Source of the DNA: Cognatitamlana sp035818475
Lineage (GTDB): Bacteria > Bacteroidota > Bacteroidia > Flavobacteriales > Flavobacteriaceae
DNA: 64,000 nt
Reading direction: 5' to 3'
Assembly (NCBI RefSeq): GCF_035818475.1
Contig: NZ_JAYMGV010000001.1
Coordinates: 2,418,001-2,482,000, forward strand
Part shown: positions 60,328 through 64,000 of the stretch, one piece after another
Layout of the letters: each line of letters begins with the position of its first letter
Numbering within the stretch: position 1 is the first letter of the stretch
Notes under the pieces: generated by a model
Databases searched by the model: none
What the model was told of the DNA's origin: nothing
Seen by the model: the letters and a program-made list of their open reading frames with translations, nothing else
Made by a program: the position numbers and the translations under genes

Positions 60328-63036
60328 ATGAAAAAAATATACAAACACATCCTTATAGTCTTTCTGTTTATTGGAATTGGTATCTCTGGTTTTGGACAAA
60401 TAAGAAGGTTTCAGTACCAACATTTTTTAAGGCATTATAAATTAGCAGAATACCAAACTCCGGATGCAAGAAACATATATCGAGGCATTAGTCGCTCATG
60501 CAATTGTGAATCCGGTAAAGTTCCTGATTTTACATTCAAGACCCACGGTTTATCCAACGCTCTTTACTTAGACGGCTTATTGCAGCGTGCCAGAGATAAA
60601 CGGTTAACCCGATGGTTCAATGACCAAAAAAACATCCTTAAAAAAGAAATAGAAAAGCAATTAGGTAGAAAATTCACAAATTTTACAGCAGCTCAAAAAG
60701 CCATTTATAAAAATAGAGAAAGGACCAATGTTTTAAATAGCATAGGTAAGGTTAGTAGAAATTATAGAAATAAAGTAGATGTTAAAAACAAGACAAGAGC
60801 CAGATGCCTTAGAAACCTTAAACTTTTAGATTTTAGAGCTAAGGAGATAAAATCCGGAAAAATCAAAAACACCCAATATGGGCATTTAAAGTTTAAGAGT
60901 ACCCCTTTAAGCCAAATAACATCCATAAGTCAGATAAATACTTTAAAAAAAGCTGAAATACATGAATTTACTAATAACCAATGGCGCTTAGATAAAGAAT
61001 TAAAGGCTCAGAAAGTGCTTAATGAAATAAACTCTAATGCGTTTCACAATAACCCAAATCATGAGTTGTTAAATGAGTTATATAACAAACAACTGTCTTA
61101 TTATAACAGTTATGGCTGGGATAAATGGAGGCAGTTAAACCTTATGCAGCTATATGTAAATGATGTAGATGTATCTGTTTTGATAGTTAAAAATACCCGG
61201 TTAAAATATTATGGATACAGTAATTATGTAGAAAACTATGCACTGAGAAAAAGTCCTGCAAACCTATCTGTATTCCATAAGGATTATTGGAGGCGTCTGG
61301 TACCTTATTATCATCGACAACGAGTACCAAACCCGTATTCTGCGGCACAGGCGCAAATGCAAAAATTAAGAATTGAAGCTATTGATGCTGCTTTAAACAC
61401 CCTATCTACTGATACACTTTTAAGAGACGCTGCCATTGCCGGATTAGGGGGCAGAAATGAAAAATATATAAAAGAAAGGCCTAATCTAAAGGCAGAAATA
61501 GCAAACTATTTTAAGCTTAACAATTATTCAAAAACATCAAATGATTGTATTAATTATTTACTAAACCAGTATCTGGGTAACGGACATTTTTCTCTAGACA
61601 AAGATTACTATACATCCAAAGCAAATCCTGTATTTAACAGTGCAACAAATCCAGGTATTGCTATGGGAACATCCCTGAATAAGATAGCTGTACAAGACGC
61701 CTTTACCTATTTTAACAATGTACTGGCAGCCCTTTTAAACGATAATGTACACAGACCAGAGTATAAAGGGCAGATTATAAGGGAAATGTTCCAGGCCAAT
61801 GGTGTAAACGTACCCGCAGGAATAGATAATGCCCAGTTAAGCAACTATTTTAATTTTGCACACACGACCGGTAACAAGATACAAATAGACCATACCAGAG
61901 GACATGGCAATAAATCTAATTTAGACCGGTATTTAAGAGACTTAAAGGAGTTTCATAATCAGGTACAGGGTTTACTTAGCAATTCACCTCCTGCGGGCTC
62001 CAGTGCTTTTGCCTATATAGATTATGAAAACCGGATAGCTGAAGTACTTCAATTCACCAATGACAGTGATGCTTTAGAGGTTGCCAAACTCTTCCAAACC
62101 GATGCCGCACAAGATGCCTTTTTAAACCTGACACATCATAATGCCATAGCACATTGTGGGCGCAATATACTTCAAACAGGCTTTTCAGAACAACTGGAGT
62201 TTAAAAAACTGGATGCAGAAGGGCTTGAAATTATAGCCAAAGAAGCCGCCCAAGTAGCAGCAATAGAAGACATAGCTGAAGAACTAAACCAAAACAGTAG
62301 CTTCTGGCCACAAAATGCACAGGAATGGGGAGCCTTTGTAGAAATTATGGCTCCATTAATAGGGGAGCTGGTCTTAGGTTTTGTACCGGGCAGTGATGCT
62401 ATAGAGCTATTTAGGTCTATAAGTAATAAAGATGTGTTGGGTGCTTCAGTAGCTATGGCGGGCCTTATTGTAGATATTGCCGGACTGAGTGCAGTTAAAG
62501 GTGCTATAAAAGGTGTTAAGGTTTTTAGGAAAGCTTTAAAAATTTCCCGTAAATTAGGCCGTGTTTTAAGAGCTGCCGGTAAAGCTGCTAAAAAAGGGTT
62601 TAAAACAACCCTGGATGCCGCTGGAAATTTAGTTCTTAGAAAAGGGGATAAGGTTATCGCCCAAGGGGATGGGCCTGTTAAGGAATTCCTTGAAAAAGCA
62701 GCAAGGTGGACAGACGAAGCAGGTAATATTAAATGGCCACCTAATAATGGGTTTAAAGGAGCTATTCAAAATATCAATTTACCAGTAGGTCTTCGAATTG
62801 ATAGATACGGAAAGCCTACAGGTAAATTTACTTCTCCTACTGGTACTCCGAGAGGTCAAAGAACATTAGCTCCAGGGACTACCGAAGAATTAAGCTCTTA
62901 TAGAGTGATTCAACCAATTCCAGCAAAAGCAGGAGAAGTAGCGCCTTGGTTTGATGAAGTTGGAGGTGGTACTCAATATCAATTTGAAAACTCTATTCAA
63001 TGGTTATTAGATAATGACTTTCTTGAAAAAATATAA
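60328..63036 (+). CDS. Secreted polymorphic toxin with C-terminal TNT (NAD+ glycohydrolase) domain
   Basis: A 902-residue exported protein. A signal peptide covers about residues 1-24 (ends SGFGQ). Residues 25 to about 670 are basic to neutral, helix-rich and unlike anything I recognise. A hydrophobic alanine/glycine-rich pre-toxin segment (about 675-735; VLGASVAMAGLIVDIAGLSA) leads to a short linker. The last 85 residues (818-902) are a TNT domain: LPVGLRIDRYGKPTGKF, PRGQRTLAPG, AGEVAPWFDEVGGGTQY and DNDFLEKI. The Gln of GGGTQY aligns with the catalytic Gln822 of M. tuberculosis CpnT. Such domains hydrolyse NAD+ and kill cells lacking the antitoxin. The protein has no T9SS sorting domain. 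Fold assignment is from motifs. Confidence 0.9.
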   Translation: MKKIYKHILIVFLFIGIGISGFGQIRRFQYQHFLRHYKLAEYQTPDARNIYRGISRSCNCESGKVPDFTFKTHGLSNALYLDGLLQRARDKRLTRWFNDQKNILKKEIEKQLGRKFTNFTAAQKAIYKNRERTNVLNSIGKVSRNYRNKVDVKNKTRARCLRNLKLLDFRAKEIKSGKIKNTQYGHLKFKSTPLSQITSISQINTLKKAEIHEFTNNQWRLDKELKAQKVLNEINSNAFHNNPNHELLNELYNKQLSYYNSYGWDKWRQLNLMQLYVNDVDVSVLIVKNTRLKYYGYSNYVENYALRKSPANLSVFHKDYWRRLVPYYHRQRVPNPYSAAQAQMQKLRIEAIDAALNTLSTDTLLRDAAIAGLGGRNEKYIKERPNLKAEIANYFKLNNYSKTSNDCINYLLNQYLGNGHFSLDKDYYTSKANPVFNSATNPGIAMGTSLNKIAVQDAFTYFNNVLAALLNDNVHRPEYKGQIIREMFQANGVNVPAGIDNAQLSNYFNFAHTTGNKIQIDHTRGHGNKSNLDRYLRDLKEFHNQVQGLLSNSPPAGSSAFAYIDYENRIAEVLQFTNDSDALEVAKLFQTDAAQDAFLNLTHHNAIAHCGRNILQTGFSEQLEFKKLDAEGLEIIAKEAAQVAAIEDIAEELNQNSSFWPQNAQEWGAFVEIMAPLIGELVLGFVPGSDAIELFRSISNKDVLGASVAMAGLIVDIAGLSAVKGAIKGVKVFRKALKISRKLGRVLRAAGKAAKKGFKTTLDAAGNLVLRKGDKVIAQGDGPVKEFLEKAARWTDEAGNIKWPPNNGFKGAIQNINLPVGLRIDRYGKPTGKFTSPTGTPRGQRTLAPGTTEELSSYRVIQPIPAKAGEVAPWFDEVGGGTQYQFENSIQWLLDNDFLEKI

Positions 63037-63040
63037 GTTT

Positions 63041-63598
63041 ATGAATCTAAATAAGTTAAAAATTATATTCTCAGAGAGAAATGTTGATAGTTCATCATAT
63101 TCAATAAATCAGACCTGTTCTGAGAATACTTATTGTGCTAATAATTCAAGTGGAAAGTGGGAGGTTTTTTATTTTAAAAACAGAGAAAAAAACATGCTAA
63201 AGATTTTTGCTTCAGAATCAGAAGCAGGAACATACCTTTACGATCTTGTGTTTAAAGACCCTAGTACTAGAGTAAAAAGAAATATTAAAGATATTGATGC
63301 TCTCAAAGAAAGACTCAATGACTTAGGAGTTAGAGAAAGTGATTATGTTTTAGGGTTTTTTTGGGATGATAAATTCTCTATAATAAAAAATGAACAAAAC
63401 AAGTGGGAAGTTTTTTTTAGTGAAAGAGGAAATAAAAATGACTTACAAGTATTTGATACAGAGTATGAAGCTTGTGAATACTTTTTTAATTATATCACTG
63501 GTTTTGATTTTATAATGAATGATTTAAAACCAAAAGAAGAACCTAAAAAAAAGGGTTTATTGGGTAGGTTAGGATTTAAATGTACCAATACTGAATAA
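63041..63598 (+). CDS. Candidate immunity protein for the TNT toxin (two tandem repeat domains)
   Basis: A protein of about 185 residues from ATG 63041 (MNLNKLKIIFSERN); the frame is open to 63014 but this Met lies 4 nt after the toxin stop. It consists of two copies of a domain of about 70 residues: residues about 1-70 with SGKWEVFYFKNREKNMLKIF and ESEAGTYLYDLVF, and about 95-165 with QNKWEVFFSERGNKNDLQVF and EYEACEYFFNYI. Similar domains occur beside TNT-like toxins, from memory. No signal peptide, so it acts in the cytoplasm. Immunity is inferred from position, size and motif. Confidence 0.75.
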   Translation: MNLNKLKIIFSERNVDSSSYSINQTCSENTYCANNSSGKWEVFYFKNREKNMLKIFASESEAGTYLYDLVFKDPSTRVKRNIKDIDALKERLNDLGVRESDYVLGFFWDDKFSIIKNEQNKWEVFFSERGNKNDLQVFDTEYEACEYFFNYITGFDFIMNDLKPKEEPKKKGLLGRLGFKCTNTE

Positions 63599-63602
63599 CA
63601 GA

Positions 63603-63991
63603 ATGATACAAATTTTGCAAAATTTTGGAAACTTTGAAGCCTTTTTTACCCCTGCAATAATGCTAGAAGATATTTACATAGGGGATGTATTTGATAAAAA
63701 TGGTAATCTAAAAACAGATGTAAAAAGAAATGATGACTATCAAATATTGACATTAATTAATAGAGAAGAGTGTTTTAATTATGAACTCTCTGATTTTTTA
63801 CCATCTGAGTTAGACCCCAAAAAGCCAGGTTTATTAAAAAATATGTTTTGAATTATTCGGAAGATTTACCTCCTATATTTAGAATAAATGAATCACCTAG
63901 TAAGATTTTTGTAACAGATAAAGCAAAAGAAGCATTAGAAACTAATGGTGTTAGAGGATGTGTTTTTGAGAAAGTTGAAGTAATATCTTAG
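63603..63991 (+). pseudogene. Imm11-like immunity protein, frameshifted
   Basis: Two frames form one protein. The first (63603-63851, 82 residues) opens MIQILQNFGNFEAFF and includes REECFNYELSDF. The second continues from about 63842 to the TAG at 63989-63991 with DLPPIFRINESPSKIFVTDK and EALETNGVRGCVFEKVEV, the familiar C-terminus of Imm11 (DUF1629) immunity proteins. The break is in an A6 run (63836-63841); adding one A gives LLKKYVLNYSEDLPPIFRIN. The result is about 129 residues. It may be a decayed immunity gene, an off-switch or an assembly error. It is 4 nt after the previous gene; another toxin-locus gene may lie beyond the window. Confidence 0.75.
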
Positions 63992-64000
63992 AAAAGTTGT

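Noticed and set aside
1..64000. CRISPR array, insertion sequence, prophage or rRNA operon
   Set aside because: I found no regularly spaced repeats, transposase or integrase genes, phage structural genes or rRNA sequence in the window.

Overview
The window is a low-GC chromosomal segment from a member of the Bacteroidota, almost certainly the family Flavobacteriaceae (a marine-type relative of Winogradskyella, Formosa or Algibacter). The evidence is: type IX secretion (T9SS) sorting domains at the ends of two large secreted proteins; Bacteroidota-type promoters (TTG, about 19-20 nt, TAnnTTTG) instead of strong Shine-Dalgarno signals; Rho with an N/Q/K-rich insert; lineage-typical families (DUF349, DUF368, DUF3810, DUF4293, OstA-like LptA, FadL-like porin); and the gene orders spoT-fur-purA and rpsF-rpsR-rplI.

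Layout. 1-4742: an envelope-folding operon (a 5'-truncated parvulin PPIase, a SurA-N-like lipoprotein, a SurA-like PPIase) ending in a MoxR ATPase. 5114-10376: two non-homologous-type aconitases in tandem, acnB then a mitochondrial-type aconitase, each followed by a strong terminator. 10377-11660: a small accessory patch holding degenerate intergenic repeats and two minus-strand ORFs, one of which looks like the N-terminal stub of a SIR2/AbiH-like defence protein. 11868-16048: mazG and a large T9SS type B lectin/adhesin gene broken by a frameshift in a short AT repeat. 16131-31207: mostly minus-strand housekeeping genes (DUF349, aroE, two tandem DUF368 genes, a TPR protein, a class III aminotransferase with an OstA-like protein, purA-fur-spoT, rdgB, hpf facing rlmH). 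31335-42715: nadC, yihY, priA, a LytTR response regulator, the S6-S18-L9 operon, a DUF6495-like gene, hisS, DUF3810 and a pepD-type peptidase. 42879-52412: a lipoprotein/hydrolase fusion with a Crp/Fnr regulator, yidD, cysS, folE, a FadL-like porin with a W/G-rich lipoprotein, proS, tRNA-Glu and rpsT. 52523-58515: a cytochrome c/beta-propeller lipoprotein, rho, DUF4293, an SlyD-like FKBP and a phosphodiesterase.

58863-64000 is the most interesting region. It is a compact co-directional polymorphic-toxin locus: a Sel1-repeat protein with a T9SS type A sorting domain, a 902-residue secreted protein ending in a TNT (tuberculosis necrotizing toxin, NAD+ glycohydrolase) domain, a candidate immunity gene built from two tandem copies of one domain, and an Imm11-like immunity gene that is frameshifted at an A6 run. 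The upstream region of the toxin (about 670 residues) matches nothing I recognise, and the toxin has no C-terminal sorting signal of its own, so its route out of the cell is an open question.

Two frameshifts (near 13675 and 63840) lie in short simple-sequence tracts. They could be real, phase-variable or assembly errors. All function calls are from reading the sequence; no database search was run.
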